Part shown: in pieces, positions 50,818 to 60,575 of the stretch
How the letters are laid out: each line of letters opens with the position of its first letter
How positions within the stretch are numbered: the first letter of the stretch is position 1
From: Shewanella nanhaiensis
GTDB lineage: Bacteria > Pseudomonadota > Gammaproteobacteria > Enterobacterales > Shewanellaceae
Assembly (NCBI RefSeq): GCF_019457885.1
Contig: NZ_JAHZST010000006.1
Span: 1 to 64,000 of the forward strand
Direction of reading: 5' to 3'
DNA: 64,000 nucleotides
The notes under the pieces: model-generated
What the model was told of the DNA's origin: nothing
The model's database searches: none
What the model saw: the letters and a program-made list of their open reading frames with translations, nothing else
Translations under genes and position numbers: made by a program

Positions 50818-53424
50818 ATGTCAGACTCAGATATATCGCCTCAATTCAGTTCAAAAATGAGCATTAGTGATTATAAGAAAATAATTCAAGATGCTGACAA
50901 CTACTTTAATGATAACTTTACCTATATTGCTATTGATGAAATTGTAAAGTTACGTGCCGATTTCTTTGATACTCTGCTGCTTCACCTCTGGGAGTGCGCC
51001 GAGCTCACCTCCGACAATATCTCTCTCAACGCTGTTGGTGGCTATGGCCGTCAAACCCTACATCTTCATTCTGATATCGATATCTGTGTACTTTTCTCCC
51101 AAACGCTCACTCCCCAAGAGGAGTCTCAAATTGGTCTTTTCTTTACCCAATTGTGGGATCTTGGTTTAGAGCTTGGTCATAGTGTGTTGGGATTGAGTGA
51201 GGTAGATAAAGCTTGTAGAGAGGATATCTCTACCGCGACCTCACTGTTCGAGATGCGTCACTTAACTGGTCCAAAATCCCATGCTGAAGAGGTGTTAAGT
51301 CGACTATACGGCGATAATCTCTGGAGCAGTGAAGCCTTTTTTAATGCAAAGGTGATTGAGCAAGATGAGCGTCATCAAAAAGCCCAAGGCAGTGCTTTTA
51401 GCTTAGAGCCAAACCTGAAAAATAGCCCAGGGGGAATGCGCGATATTCAAACCCTTATCTGGGTTACCCGTAAGTATTTTTCCGCTGAAGATATGGCGGC
51501 TTTAAGGCGCTTTGGCTTCTTTACCTCCGATGAATATTCGGAGTTGCTAGAATCACAAAACTTTATTTGGCGAACTCGTTGGGCACTGCATGCTGCAGCG
51601 CAGCGTTCTGAAAATCGTCTACTTATCTCTTTGCAAAGTGATGTCGCGCGCCTGATGGGGTTTGGCGATAATAGCCATCTGGCTATCGAAAAGATGATGC
51701 GTCAGCTATACCGTGCTATGAGGCGGATTAGCGAACTTAATCAGATGTTGCTGCTCTATTTTAAGGATGAGCTTTTAGCGCAAACCGATAAAAAAACGAC
51801 CCTGTTAAATGAACATTTTGAGATAAATAGCCGACTGATTAATGCACGCCATGATGATGTGTTTGTTGACCGTACACAGCTGATGGCACTCTTTATTCAT
51901 ATTGCTGAAAATGCAGATGATATTGATGGTATTTCACCACAAACGATTCGTTTGATCCGTCAAGTAAGACGTCGTTTACTTGGCGATCTACAAGATTTTC
52001 ATCGTTGTCGGAAGGAGTTTATCTCTCTATTTCGCCATCCAGAAGGGATGGGACTGGCATTATCATTAATGCTAAAACATGGTGTTCTAGCCTCATATTT
52101 GCCCCAATGGCGTGAGATCGTAGGGCAGATGCAGTTCGATCTTTATCATGTTTACCCTGTTGACGAGCATACTCATAAATTACTTAAAAACCTCTACTCC
52201 TTAAAAGATAAGCCTGAGTCGGCCTCGCTTGTACAACCTAGTGCGGTTTACAAAGCGATTGAAAATAAAGAGGTGCTACTGTTAGCGGCGCTGTTTCATG
52301 ATCTTGCTAAAGGACGTGGGGGCGATCATAGTGAGTTGGGCGCGGTTGATGCGATGCAGTTTGCCAAATTTCATGAATTAAAACCATCTCAAGCTAAAGT
52401 GATCGCCTGGTTAGTGCAAAACCATCTGCTGCTATCTCTCTCCTCCCAACGACTCGATATCTATGATCCTTCGGAAGTGAAGAACCTTGCTAAAACCATA
52501 GGAACCAAAGCCAGACTCGATGCTCTCTACTGTTTAACTGTTGCGGATATTAAAGCGACTAATGATGATCTGTGGACAAATTGGAAGGCAACGTTACTCC
52601 GTGATCTATATATGTCGATAAGCTTTGCCCTACGTAACGGCTTAGAAAACGTGTTAGAGCAGCGGACAATTGTCCGTGAGCATAAGAATGAAGCCCTAGA
52701 GTTGATGGGGATGGGTGAAGTTTCCGAAGAGATCAAACTGCTCTGGAAGCGCCTGCCGTTGTCATTTTTCAGTAATGCTCAGCCCAGCGATATTGCTCGT
52801 TACTCCCAAGCTATGATCCAGTACCCGGCAGAGCATGCACTTATTTTATTGGATGAGGGCAGCACTAAGGGCTGTAGCGATCTATTCGTCTATATGAAGG
52901 ATAAACCAGGTTTGTTTGTTACTCTGTTTAATACTTTAGCCTCGCTGCAGATCTCTGTTCAGCAAGCTAACATCTCTAAGACAAAAGATGGTTACGTGGT
53001 GGAGTCACTGAAAATACTCGACTATGACCAGCATCCAATACGTACTGCTGGCCGTCGCGAGAGTATTAAGCTGAAGCTGGAGCAGGTGTTATTTCAGAAT
53101 AAGAAAGTCTCTAAACAGCGTCTTAACAGTAACTTGGACTCATTTGTGAGTGAGCCTAAAGTGGAGTTTTTGCATTCGCGCAAAAAAGACAGAACCCTGA
53201 TTAGTGTGACGGCTCTGGATAATCCCCAATTTATGAGCCACTTCTGTAATGGTTTTAGGCAGTTTGAACTCAATATTCACTCGGCCAAAATCACCACTGT
53301 GGGTGAGCAGGTCGATAATGTCTTCCTTGTATCCGATAAAGATGGTCAGTCTCTCGATGATGAGAGTAAGCAAACCTTAAAGTCCTTCTTTGTTGATTTC
53401 ATTAAGGAGCAGCCCACAGCCTGA
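50818..53424 (+). CDS. glnD: [Protein-PII] uridylyltransferase / uridylyl-removing enzyme
   Basis: The 868-residue bifunctional nitrogen sensor has a nucleotidyltransferase domain with 'NAVGGYGRQTLHLHSDIDICVL' (about 77-98). An HD domain follows for UMP removal ('YPVDEHTHKLLKNLYSL' and 'LLAALFHDLAKGRGGDHSELG'), then 'WLVQNHLLLSLSSQRLDIYDP' and 'CLTVADIKATNDDLWTNWK'. Two C-terminal ACT domains ('DKPGLFVTLFNTLASLQISVQQANI', 'RTLISVTALDNPQFMSHFCNGFRQFELNIHSAKI') would bind glutamine. All catalytic motifs are intact. The usual neighbours (map, rpsB, dapD) are absent here, so it may be a relocated or second copy. AGGAGAAGC precedes the ATG. Confidence 0.93.
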   Translation: MSDSDISPQFSSKMSISDYKKIIQDADNYFNDNFTYIAIDEIVKLRADFFDTLLLHLWECAELTSDNISLNAVGGYGRQTLHLHSDIDICVLFSQTLTPQEESQIGLFFTQLWDLGLELGHSVLGLSEVDKACREDISTATSLFEMRHLTGPKSHAEEVLSRLYGDNLWSSEAFFNAKVIEQDERHQKAQGSAFSLEPNLKNSPGGMRDIQTLIWVTRKYFSAEDMAALRRFGFFTSDEYSELLESQNFIWRTRWALHAAAQRSENRLLISLQSDVARLMGFGDNSHLAIEKMMRQLYRAMRRISELNQMLLLYFKDELLAQTDKKTTLLNEHFEINSRLINARHDDVFVDRTQLMALFIHIAENADDIDGISPQTIRLIRQVRRRLLGDLQDFHRCRKEFISLFRHPEGMGLALSLMLKHGVLASYLPQWREIVGQMQFDLYHVYPVDEHTHKLLKNLYSLKDKPESASLVQPSAVYKAIENKEVLLLAALFHDLAKGRGGDHSELGAVDAMQFAKFHELKPSQAKVIAWLVQNHLLLSLSSQRLDIYDPSEVKNLAKTIGTKARLDALYCLTVADIKATNDDLWTNWKATLLRDLYMSISFALRNGLENVLEQRTIVREHKNEALELMGMGEVSEEIKLLWKRLPLSFFSNAQPSDIARYSQAMIQYPAEHALILLDEGSTKGCSDLFVYMKDKPGLFVTLFNTLASLQISVQQANISKTKDGYVVESLKILDYDQHPIRTAGRRESIKLKLEQVLFQNKKVSKQRLNSNLDSFVSEPKVEFLHSRKKDRTLISVTALDNPQFMSHFCNGFRQFELNIHSAKITTVGEQVDNVFLVSDKDGQSLDDESKQTLKSFFVDFIKEQPTA

Positions 53425-53468
53425 TCGATTACCGCTAAGTCTCTGCTTTGTTGTGCTGTCAGTCAGGC

Positions 53469-55904
53469 TTAGCGGCATCTCCTTATCAGCTCGCGCAGCA
53501 AGTGAGCCGATGCTAGGACAATCTCTCCTTTATAAGACAAAATCGAGATTAACTCATCATCTAGGGCGCTAAGCTCAGTTAAGCTGTTGTTGCGACACGA
53601 TTGAACAAGCTTGATGCCTAAGGTGAGAGTTTTATCATTTAGCTCTGCTACCTGCTTGATACTGTGTAACTTGGGTGATTGCTCAATGAGTCGCTTTAAT
53701 CTTGGTTGATTTTTTTGCCACTTTAGCAGTGATACCTCAATAAGGTTGAGCGCATTGACGAACTCCATACTCTCCCTATCTTTTGCTTTCGCTAACCCTT
53801 GATGTAAAAAGATCAGCGGTAGGCTCTCAACATCAAGGTAGTCCACAAATCGATTCAGTGGTGCTTGCTGATGATACTCATTAGCTTGAAACTTAAGGTG
53901 GTGGCGAGTGTAGTAGTGTGCAGGCTCCACCGTTTCAGCAAGCAGTTGTAAAGGCGATATATCGCTATCTTGATGGACTAAGTTTTGTAGCCCTTGCTGT
54001 TGCTGCTGTTTATGTTTGAGGCCGATATAGCGCTGGCTATAGCTGCTTATTGAAGCTAAACGTTGATACATATTTTGACTATCGGTGAGCTCTTTTGGCG
54101 ACCACAACCGCTCAGCGATAGCGTATAGTCGTGGCCAGACTCTGATGTCGATATTTTCATGAGTGATAAGCTCAGACCATATCGTCGCTTCACCACCTAA
54201 AACCTTCTTATGATCAGCAATGAGCTCTACAGGAGCTTGCTTTAATTTTGCTTTAGTTAACTGACTTGCCTGAGCTAGCGCTGAGCGCTGCCCTGTGACA
54301 GGGTAAAGCGTATTGCCGACAAATATGTGCCCGGTTAAAACAGTGTCGTTCGATATGGTGAACTCCGCTGTGGTTGGCCCCATCCAGGTATCTATACGGT
54401 ACTCAATCTTATTCTCTGAGAGTGTGAGCTTGCTGACTTTTTTGGATAACTTTCCGTTGAGGCTGAGGTAAGCATAGGGTTGGTTATCGTGAACTACTAA
54501 TAGCTCACCATGAATAGGAGAGCCTTTATACCTTGGCATAGTAAATTGCCATACCTTACCTTGAACATCTGCAGGCAATAACGCTACTAAGTGGGCAGGC
54601 TTATTTTGTGGATCATTGCGATAGTGATAGTCAGTATATTGAGCTTGGTCGATATAGAAGCCTGTTGAGAGCAAGCCTTGATATCCAGCGGCGGTAATTT
54701 GCGAAAGTGAGTCGAGTCCACGCCATGATTGTACCAGTATATTCGAAGGTAATTTAGGGTGAAATATCTCATCCCAGCCCATCATAAACCGTTTGTGTTG
54801 AGCCAAGATCTTATTCACTTTTTGATTAAAGTGCGCCTGTAGATCTTCTGCGCTAAGCAAAGCATTTTTTTGCATATACTCTGTGATATCTTCATTATTG
54901 AGCCACTGAGTCGGTGGGACCTCATCGCCGCCTATATGCAAGTAATGATCGGGAAAAAGAGTGGTCAACTCACCGACTAGTTTATCGATAAACTGATAAA
55001 CCTCGGGGTTTGTAGGATCGAGAATAGGCTCAAATACTCCCCATTGTCGCTCCATTTCGTAGGGACCCTTCGCGCTCATCAACTCTGGGTAGGCCACCGC
55101 GATTGCTGAAGCATGGCCAGGTAGATCTAACTCTGGGACTACACGGATCCCTTTATGGGAGGCGTATTCAACAATCGAGGTTATCTCGGCTTGAGTATAA
55201 AACTTTCCATCAGATGCCTTCTGGTGCAGGGCTGGGTAAATTTTTGATTCGATCCTCCAACCTTGATCGTCAGTTAGGTGCCAGTGAAAAACATTGAGTT
55301 TTGCCGAAGCCATACCGTCGAGTTGACGCTTAATGGTTTCGATTGGCATAAAATGACGCACACTATCAATGAGCAAGCCCCGCCAAGGGTAACGAGGTTT
55401 ATCTTTTATCACGAGCGCAGGAATATTTGCTTTACCTATCTCTTTCGGTGTCGTTAGTAGTAGCTGGCTGAGCGTGTTAAGCCCATGTTTGATACCTAGT
55501 TCATTGTTAGCGATAAGGGTGATCTGTTTTGAGTTGATATCTAGCTCGTAGCTTTCATCATCACCGAGTTGAGGAGTGCGGTTTAGTGGTTGCTGCGTCA
55601 GTTTAACTAGAATATCTGGTTTATCACTACTTTTGAGGTTGGCATCGATAGAGCTGAGCGTTAAATCCGTTTGAGTTCTGGCTGCGAAGATCTCTTGCAT
55701 GGTTTGTTTAAATTGCTGCGCATTGCTATCAGGGATACCTGAGGTGGCAAATGATAGGGTTGGAGAGATGTAAAAGTGAGTTGAGTCGGTAGCCGTTTTC
55801 AGCTCGGCAGGAAGCGGCATAATATTGATAGGCTTGGCATGTGTGCTTATGCAAACCGATAGCAAGATGACACTATTTAGAAAAATTACCAGTTGTTGCC
55901 GCAT
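53469..55904 (-). CDS. Beta-N-acetylhexosaminidase (GH20)
   Basis: The 811-residue exported enzyme releases terminal GlcNAc/GalNAc from chitin oligosaccharides or glycans. It has a signal peptide (MRQQLVIFLNSVILLSVCISTHA) and an N-terminal GH20b domain ('IMPLPAELKTATDSTHFYI'). The catalytic barrel includes 'YPWRGLLIDSVRHFMPIETIKRQLDGMASAKLNVFHWHLTDDQGWRIES' and the catalytic Asp-Glu in 'YLHIGGDEVPPTQW' (about 327-328). A long C-terminal part includes 'GGEATIWSELI'. ATG 55904 follows AAGGAG; the longer frame is rejected. A NagR-type box lies between it and the divergent SMP-30 gene. Confidence 0.93.
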   Translation of the reverse strand: MRQQLVIFLNSVILLSVCISTHAKPINIMPLPAELKTATDSTHFYISPTLSFATSGIPDSNAQQFKQTMQEIFAARTQTDLTLSSIDANLKSSDKPDILVKLTQQPLNRTPQLGDDESYELDINSKQITLIANNELGIKHGLNTLSQLLLTTPKEIGKANIPALVIKDKPRYPWRGLLIDSVRHFMPIETIKRQLDGMASAKLNVFHWHLTDDQGWRIESKIYPALHQKASDGKFYTQAEITSIVEYASHKGIRVVPELDLPGHASAIAVAYPELMSAKGPYEMERQWGVFEPILDPTNPEVYQFIDKLVGELTTLFPDHYLHIGGDEVPPTQWLNNEDITEYMQKNALLSAEDLQAHFNQKVNKILAQHKRFMMGWDEIFHPKLPSNILVQSWRGLDSLSQITAAGYQGLLSTGFYIDQAQYTDYHYRNDPQNKPAHLVALLPADVQGKVWQFTMPRYKGSPIHGELLVVHDNQPYAYLSLNGKLSKKVSKLTLSENKIEYRIDTWMGPTTAEFTISNDTVLTGHIFVGNTLYPVTGQRSALAQASQLTKAKLKQAPVELIADHKKVLGGEATIWSELITHENIDIRVWPRLYAIAERLWSPKELTDSQNMYQRLASISSYSQRYIGLKHKQQQQQGLQNLVHQDSDISPLQLLAETVEPAHYYTRHHLKFQANEYHQQAPLNRFVDYLDVESLPLIFLHQGLAKAKDRESMEFVNALNLIEVSLLKWQKNQPRLKRLIEQSPKLHSIKQVAELNDKTLTLGIKLVQSCRNNSLTELSALDDELISILSYKGEIVLASAHLLRELIRRCR

Positions 55905-56007
55905 CGAATTAACTCCTTTTAGTTCTACTTTATCACCCATATTTTGTGCCATTTCAGCTGGGCTAGGCTGTAAGTTGACTCAGTTTGAGTTGCAACCTTG
56001 GCTAAAT

Positions 56008-56025
56008 AATGACAGCGTTGTCTAT
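56008..56025. promoter_or_regulatory. NagR-type operator between hexosaminidase and SMP-30 genes
   Basis: AATGACAGCGTTGTCTAT matches the LacI-family NagR consensus I recall for Shewanella (AATGACARCGYTGTCATT) at 16 of 18 places. It is 60 bp before the SMP-30 start and 104 bp before the hexosaminidase start, so it can control both. Confidence 0.65.
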
Positions 56026-56067
56026 TTGTGGTCAATATTTTAATTATCGAATAGTAAAGGGGATTTT

Positions 56068-56955
56068 ATGAGAGGTGTCAGTTTTTTAAGCTGCATAGCA
56101 TTGTTGTTACTGAGTCCAATGAGCACGCTCTTAGCGGATCAACGTCATAGTGAAGATTGGGTTAAGGAGCAGGTTTTTACTTCTGGTGTTGAGGGGCCTG
56201 CAGTGAATAGCAAGGGGGAGCTATTTGCGGTTAATTTTGCCAAAGAGGGGACAATAGGCAAGGTGACGGCTCAGTACAAAGCTTCACATTTTATGACTTT
56301 ACCCGAAGGCTCAGTGGGTAATGGGATCCGCTTTGATAAACAAGATAATATGTATATTGCTGATTATGCGGGCCATAACATTCTAAGAGTGGATGCTGGC
56401 ACTGAGGTCGCTTACGTTTTTTCCCATCAGCCAAAGATGAATCAGCCTAATGATATTGCAATGATGGATTCAGGTATTCTTTTTGCCAGTGATCCTAATT
56501 GGTCGAATAGCTCTGGTCAGTTATGGCGTATTGACACCGACGGAGTGACTCAGCTGTTAGAGTCTGACATGGGCACTACAAATGGTGTTGAAGTGAGTCC
56601 AGATAATAAAAGGCTCTATGCGAATGAAAGTGTTCAACGAAAAGTCTGGGTGTATGATCTAAATATGCAGGGTGAGATCAGTAACAAGCGTTTGTTGATT
56701 GAGTTTGCAGATCATGGCTTAGATGGAATGCGCACCGATATCCACGGCAATTTGTATATTGCCCGTTATGGCGCAGGTGTTGTTGCTGTAGTTTCTGCGA
56801 GTGGCGAACTGCTTGAAGAGATCAGGCTCAAGGGCCAGCATCCGACTAATGTCGCATTTGGTGGAGAGGATGGACGTAGCTTGTTTATCACGATGCAAAA
56901 ACGTGGGGCTATAGAGCATGTTCGTGTTAAATATGCTGGCAGAACTTTTATGTAA
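56068..56955 (+). CDS. SMP-30/gluconolactonase-like exported protein
   Basis: The 295-residue product has a signal peptide (to LLA-DQRH) and a six-bladed propeller of the SMP-30/LRE type: 'EGPAVNSKGELFAVNFAKEGTIGKV', 'GNGIRFDKQDNMYIADYAGHNILRVD', 'PNDIAMMDSGILFASDPNW', 'TTNGVEVSPDNKRLYANESVQRKVWVYDL', 'LDGMRTDIHGNLYIARYGAGVVAV', 'HPTNVAFGGEDGRSLFIT'. The metal ligands (Glu in EGP, Asn in GTTNG, Asp in DGMR) are present. It would hydrolyse a sugar lactone or similar ester in the periplasm. Operator and location tie it to amino-sugar use. Confidence 0.85.
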   Translation: MRGVSFLSCIALLLLSPMSTLLADQRHSEDWVKEQVFTSGVEGPAVNSKGELFAVNFAKEGTIGKVTAQYKASHFMTLPEGSVGNGIRFDKQDNMYIADYAGHNILRVDAGTEVAYVFSHQPKMNQPNDIAMMDSGILFASDPNWSNSSGQLWRIDTDGVTQLLESDMGTTNGVEVSPDNKRLYANESVQRKVWVYDLNMQGEISNKRLLIEFADHGLDGMRTDIHGNLYIARYGAGVVAVVSASGELLEEIRLKGQHPTNVAFGGEDGRSLFITMQKRGAIEHVRVKYAGRTFM

Positions 56956-57360
56956 CTCTCTACGTTGCGCTTCCTACTGTTGGGTTTCAAAGCTGCGATA
57001 AGCTAGATTTTTTGACTGACAAAGCCACTCTAGATAGGGATTAGAGTGGCAAAATGGATAAGTTTTGGATGTAAACTTACTCATCAATCACTACACTTGT
57101 TAATGATGTTAAATTTTGCAACAAGTACTATTCTCACATAAACCGATACTATTCTAACGATTTTCCTTTCGGTCAATTTTAATACCTAGTCACATTGAAT
57201 GTTATAAAAATTGATTTAAATCAATTTTTTAGATGTTGTGTGTATTTTGATTATCATTAGTGTTTGGCTTTTTAATATCCGTTTCTTACGCTCATCCCAC
57301 CTATTTTTGGTTAATTAGATGTAGAGATCTTGTTGCGCATTGTGTAGTATTTGAACTACT
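56956..57360. other. Intergenic region with one hairpin
   Basis: About 400 AT-rich bp without a gene. GCCACTCTA (57024-57032) pairs with TAGAGTGGC (57042-57050), a possible weak terminator for the SMP-30 gene with no T-run on the plus strand. Confidence 0.45.
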
Positions 57361-57378
57361 TATGACAGCGTTGTCATT
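57361..57378 (+). promoter_or_regulatory. NagR-type operator upstream of the TonB receptor
   Basis: TATGACAGCGTTGTCATT matches the recalled NagR consensus at 17 of 18 positions. It shares GACAGCGTTGTC with the box at 56008. It lies 60 bp before the receptor start at 57439. Confidence 0.7.
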
Positions 57379-57438
57379 TCCGCCAAGGAAGTGGGCATGA
57401 GTAACATAACGATAAGAAATTATATTAAGGGACTTGAA

Positions 57439-60400
57439 ATGCGACGTACTAATTTTAAGAAAAGCGTTCTAGCAACGAGTATTGCCGTTGTTTTGACCAG
57501 TAGCTCACCTTCGCTTGCGATTGCTGCCGAAGAGACTAATGCTGATGATAATATTGAGATCATTGAAGTTACTGGTATTCGAGCCAGTTCTAAAGCCAGC
57601 ATAAACCAAAAACGTTTTGCCACATCGCAAGTTGATGGCATCACAGCGGAAGATATCGGTAAACTACCTGATGTCACCATTGCTGATTCACTGCAACGTA
57701 TTACTGGTGTTCAGATCACCCGCTCTGCTGGTGAAGGCGGTACGATTGCCATTCGTGGTTTACCTCAAGTTGGCACCACAATGAATGGTGAGGTTTTCTT
57801 AAGTGCGACGACCATCGACACTTCAGGCGCTAACTTTGGCGACCTTCCAGCACAGCTTTTCTCTGGTCTTGAAGTATTTAAAAGTGCTGAAGCTAGCCGT
57901 AGTGCTAAAGGTATCTCAGGCTCTGTAGATCTAAAAACGCGTCGTCCTTTCGATATGGATACAGGCTGGACCTTTAATGCCGCAGCTGAAGCCAGTCAAG
58001 GTTCAATCAGTGAAGAGACAGATCCTAATTTCAATGGACTTGTTAGCTTCAATAATGACAAATTTGGTGTGCTATTTTCTGCAGCAAAGCAGCAAGCGAC
58101 TCTAGCCACAGATTATAATGGATATTTTGATACCTCTGAAGATGGTGGTATCGGTGCAGCAAATAACAGCCACACTTGGGGCGCAGGTCCTAACAGTGGT
58201 GATATTCGCCATGTTGTGCCACAAGGCTTTGCAGCATTTAATAAGCAGGAGGAGCGTGACCGTGATGCGTTCCAGCTTTCTGTTCAAGCTGACTTAGGTG
58301 AAGGCTTCACCTTAACGGCTGATGCGTTCTATTCCAAGCAGGAACGCTTTAATAACCGTAGCGGTTTCTCGCAAAATAACCGCTGGCAGTCATTTAATGA
58401 CTATGCCTTCCCAAGTGATGGTTTTACCGACGATACTCCTTTTACCGATGATGATGGCAATGAGTGGCGCGGTGTTAATGCGTTCGATATGAAGTCCTAT
58501 CGCATGCAGTCGTTTACTCAGGTCAATATCAATGAGGAGGAGTCGCAGAACTACAACTTGCAGCTCGATTACGATAATGGCGGTGCGCTCACAGGTGGCG
58601 TGCGTATGACACGCGCTAAAGCTGAAGCTTCAATGCGTCACGCTTATGGCGAAGGTGATATCTTAAGCATTGACCAAGGAACACTGGTTACTGGTCCTGG
58701 TGGCCTTGCACCTGCAAGTTACTGTAATAATGGCGAAGAGATTGTGGGCGACCAAGGTGGATGTTTCGCACAATACTCTCAAGGTATTCAAGATCAGTTT
58801 ATGCTGAACTATGATGCTCGCGGTGAGCACCCGCACTTCTCCGGTTTTAACCAGATGGTTAATGGCGGTAAAGGGATGCGCTCTGTGGGTGACTATATGT
58901 CAGACCTAGACTCCTACCATGTTGGCGCATTCTCCTCTGAAGGTAATACCGATGATGTCGGTGAGATCAACACCTTTAGTACAGCATGGAACTACGCATT
59001 TGATGATATGTCCTTTATCACGAGTGTTGATTTTGGTGTTCGTTACGAAGAGCGTAAGGTCGACCATGACCAATTTACCTACACCTCTGAATTTGGTGGT
59101 GGGTGTGATATTGCACAGTGGAAAGCCGTTGACCAATTCTATGGCGATGAGTGTGTCGGTGTAGATGGTGCTGGTGAGATGGTAGACGGTGAATGGACAC
59201 CTTATACACTACTTGCGCCGACCCGTCTTGACGAGCATACAAGTGTGTCATACCAGACCGATTTTGGTAACGTTACAGGTATTCCAGGTGTTTGGGTGAT
59301 AGATCCTGAGAACTTCCGTGACCCACGTCAGTTCCAAAAAGATGTGTTTGGTAATGTTCAGCGAGTTGAAAATGCTGGTCGTACCTATGATGTTAACCTA
59401 AATGAGTTTAGCTACTTCCTACAGGCCAACTTTGAAGAGGGGATCTTCAGCGGTAACTTCGGTGTGAAAGTGGTGGAAACTGAGCAGTATGTTAAGCAGA
59501 ACTTAGTTGGGCCTAGTTTACCCCATTCAGGTTTGAATCCAGATATCGGAGATGTGGTTACTGAGCGTGACTATACCGATGTATTACCATCGATTAACGT
59601 TGCAGCAGCGGTTACTGATGATGTGATTCTGCGTGCTGCCTACGCGAAAAACATGATGCCGCTTAATCTAGGTGCACTTGGCGGCGGTAAATCTGTCGGT
59701 AAGGTATTTAACGAAGAGTGTGGTTGTTTACGTGTTGTAGAGGGAAGCTTAGCGGGTAGCCCAGATCTAGACCCTTGGCGTTCAACGAACTACTCTGTAT
59801 CGGCTGAGTGGTATAACGGCGATGCCTCTATGATGTTCATCTCTGCCTTTAACATCGACATTGAGAGCTTTGTTGGTTCTGGTACTGTGATGATCGATGA
59901 GCCAGATGATGATGGTGTTAAACGTGGTCCTTGGCCTTTCTCTACGCCAGTACAAGCTGAAGGCGGAAGCATTAAAGGGCTAGAGCTTGGTGCTCGTGTG
60001 GCTTTTGATGATTTCATCGATGTGCCAGTACTGTCAAACTTTGGTCTAGATGCTAACTATACCTACTCAGACAGTACTCAAGACAGTGATCTTGCAAAAG
60101 ATGTCTATGGTAGTGACCTACCATTCCCTGGCATGTCAGAAGATACCTACAACTTTGTACTTTGGTATGAGCAGGAGGATTTCTCTACACGTCTAGCTTG
60201 GAACTCGGTTAGCCCACGCTTGATCACAACTGGTGGTGCTGGTGTTGGTGGACAAACTCTGTATCAAGATACTTACTCACAGCTTGATTTCAGTGCAACT
60301 TACAACCTGAATGAGATGTTTAGCTTCTATGTGTATGGTTCTAATATTCTTGAAGAGTATCAGCAAACTTACCTAGAAAACTCATCTCAGAAGGCGTTCC

Positions 60401-60450
60401 AGAATGTCTATGAAGCGCGTTGGACACTGGGTGCCCGTATGACGTTCTAA
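57439..60450 (+). CDS. TonB-dependent receptor, probable amino-sugar oligosaccharide uptake
   Basis: The 1003-residue receptor has a signal peptide (MRRTNFKKSVLATSIAVVLTSSSPSLAIAA), a TonB-box-like 'IEIIEVTGIRASSKASINQKR', a plug with 'DGITAEDIGKLPDVTIADSLQRITGVQITRSAGEGGTIAIRGLPQVGTTMNGEVFLSATTI', and a barrel ending 'ARWTLGARMTF'. The 'ADSLQRITGVQI' plug type is the one linked to carbohydrate uptake in Alteromonadales and Xanthomonads. The NagR box upstream and the hexosaminidase nearby point to GlcNAc-containing oligosaccharides. ATG 57439 (AAGGGA upstream) is chosen over 57391. Confidence 0.9.
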   Translation: MRRTNFKKSVLATSIAVVLTSSSPSLAIAAEETNADDNIEIIEVTGIRASSKASINQKRFATSQVDGITAEDIGKLPDVTIADSLQRITGVQITRSAGEGGTIAIRGLPQVGTTMNGEVFLSATTIDTSGANFGDLPAQLFSGLEVFKSAEASRSAKGISGSVDLKTRRPFDMDTGWTFNAAAEASQGSISEETDPNFNGLVSFNNDKFGVLFSAAKQQATLATDYNGYFDTSEDGGIGAANNSHTWGAGPNSGDIRHVVPQGFAAFNKQEERDRDAFQLSVQADLGEGFTLTADAFYSKQERFNNRSGFSQNNRWQSFNDYAFPSDGFTDDTPFTDDDGNEWRGVNAFDMKSYRMQSFTQVNINEEESQNYNLQLDYDNGGALTGGVRMTRAKAEASMRHAYGEGDILSIDQGTLVTGPGGLAPASYCNNGEEIVGDQGGCFAQYSQGIQDQFMLNYDARGEHPHFSGFNQMVNGGKGMRSVGDYMSDLDSYHVGAFSSEGNTDDVGEINTFSTAWNYAFDDMSFITSVDFGVRYEERKVDHDQFTYTSEFGGGCDIAQWKAVDQFYGDECVGVDGAGEMVDGEWTPYTLLAPTRLDEHTSVSYQTDFGNVTGIPGVWVIDPENFRDPRQFQKDVFGNVQRVENAGRTYDVNLNEFSYFLQANFEEGIFSGNFGVKVVETEQYVKQNLVGPSLPHSGLNPDIGDVVTERDYTDVLPSINVAAAVTDDVILRAAYAKNMMPLNLGALGGGKSVGKVFNEECGCLRVVEGSLAGSPDLDPWRSTNYSVSAEWYNGDASMMFISAFNIDIESFVGSGTVMIDEPDDDGVKRGPWPFSTPVQAEGGSIKGLELGARVAFDDFIDVPVLSNFGLDANYTYSDSTQDSDLAKDVYGSDLPFPGMSEDTYNFVLWYEQEDFSTRLAWNSVSPRLITTGGAGVGGQTLYQDTYSQLDFSATYNLNEMFSFYVYGSNILEEYQQTYLENSSQKAFQNVYEARWTLGARMTF

Positions 60451-60482
60451 TCGATGAATGTTATCGATTGATGTACATAATG

Positions 60483-60508
60483 AAAGGCGCCGCATATGCG
60501 GTGCCTTT
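60483..60508 (+). terminator. Terminator of the TonB receptor
   Basis: AAAGGCGCCGCAT / ATGCGGTGCCTTT (one wobble), followed by TTGTG. It separates the receptor from the halogenase-family genes. Confidence 0.75.
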
Positions 60509-60575
60509 TTGTGTAAAATGAATGATATACCGGTTTTTTACAAGTAAATAATAACAACACATCAGCGTGGTACTA

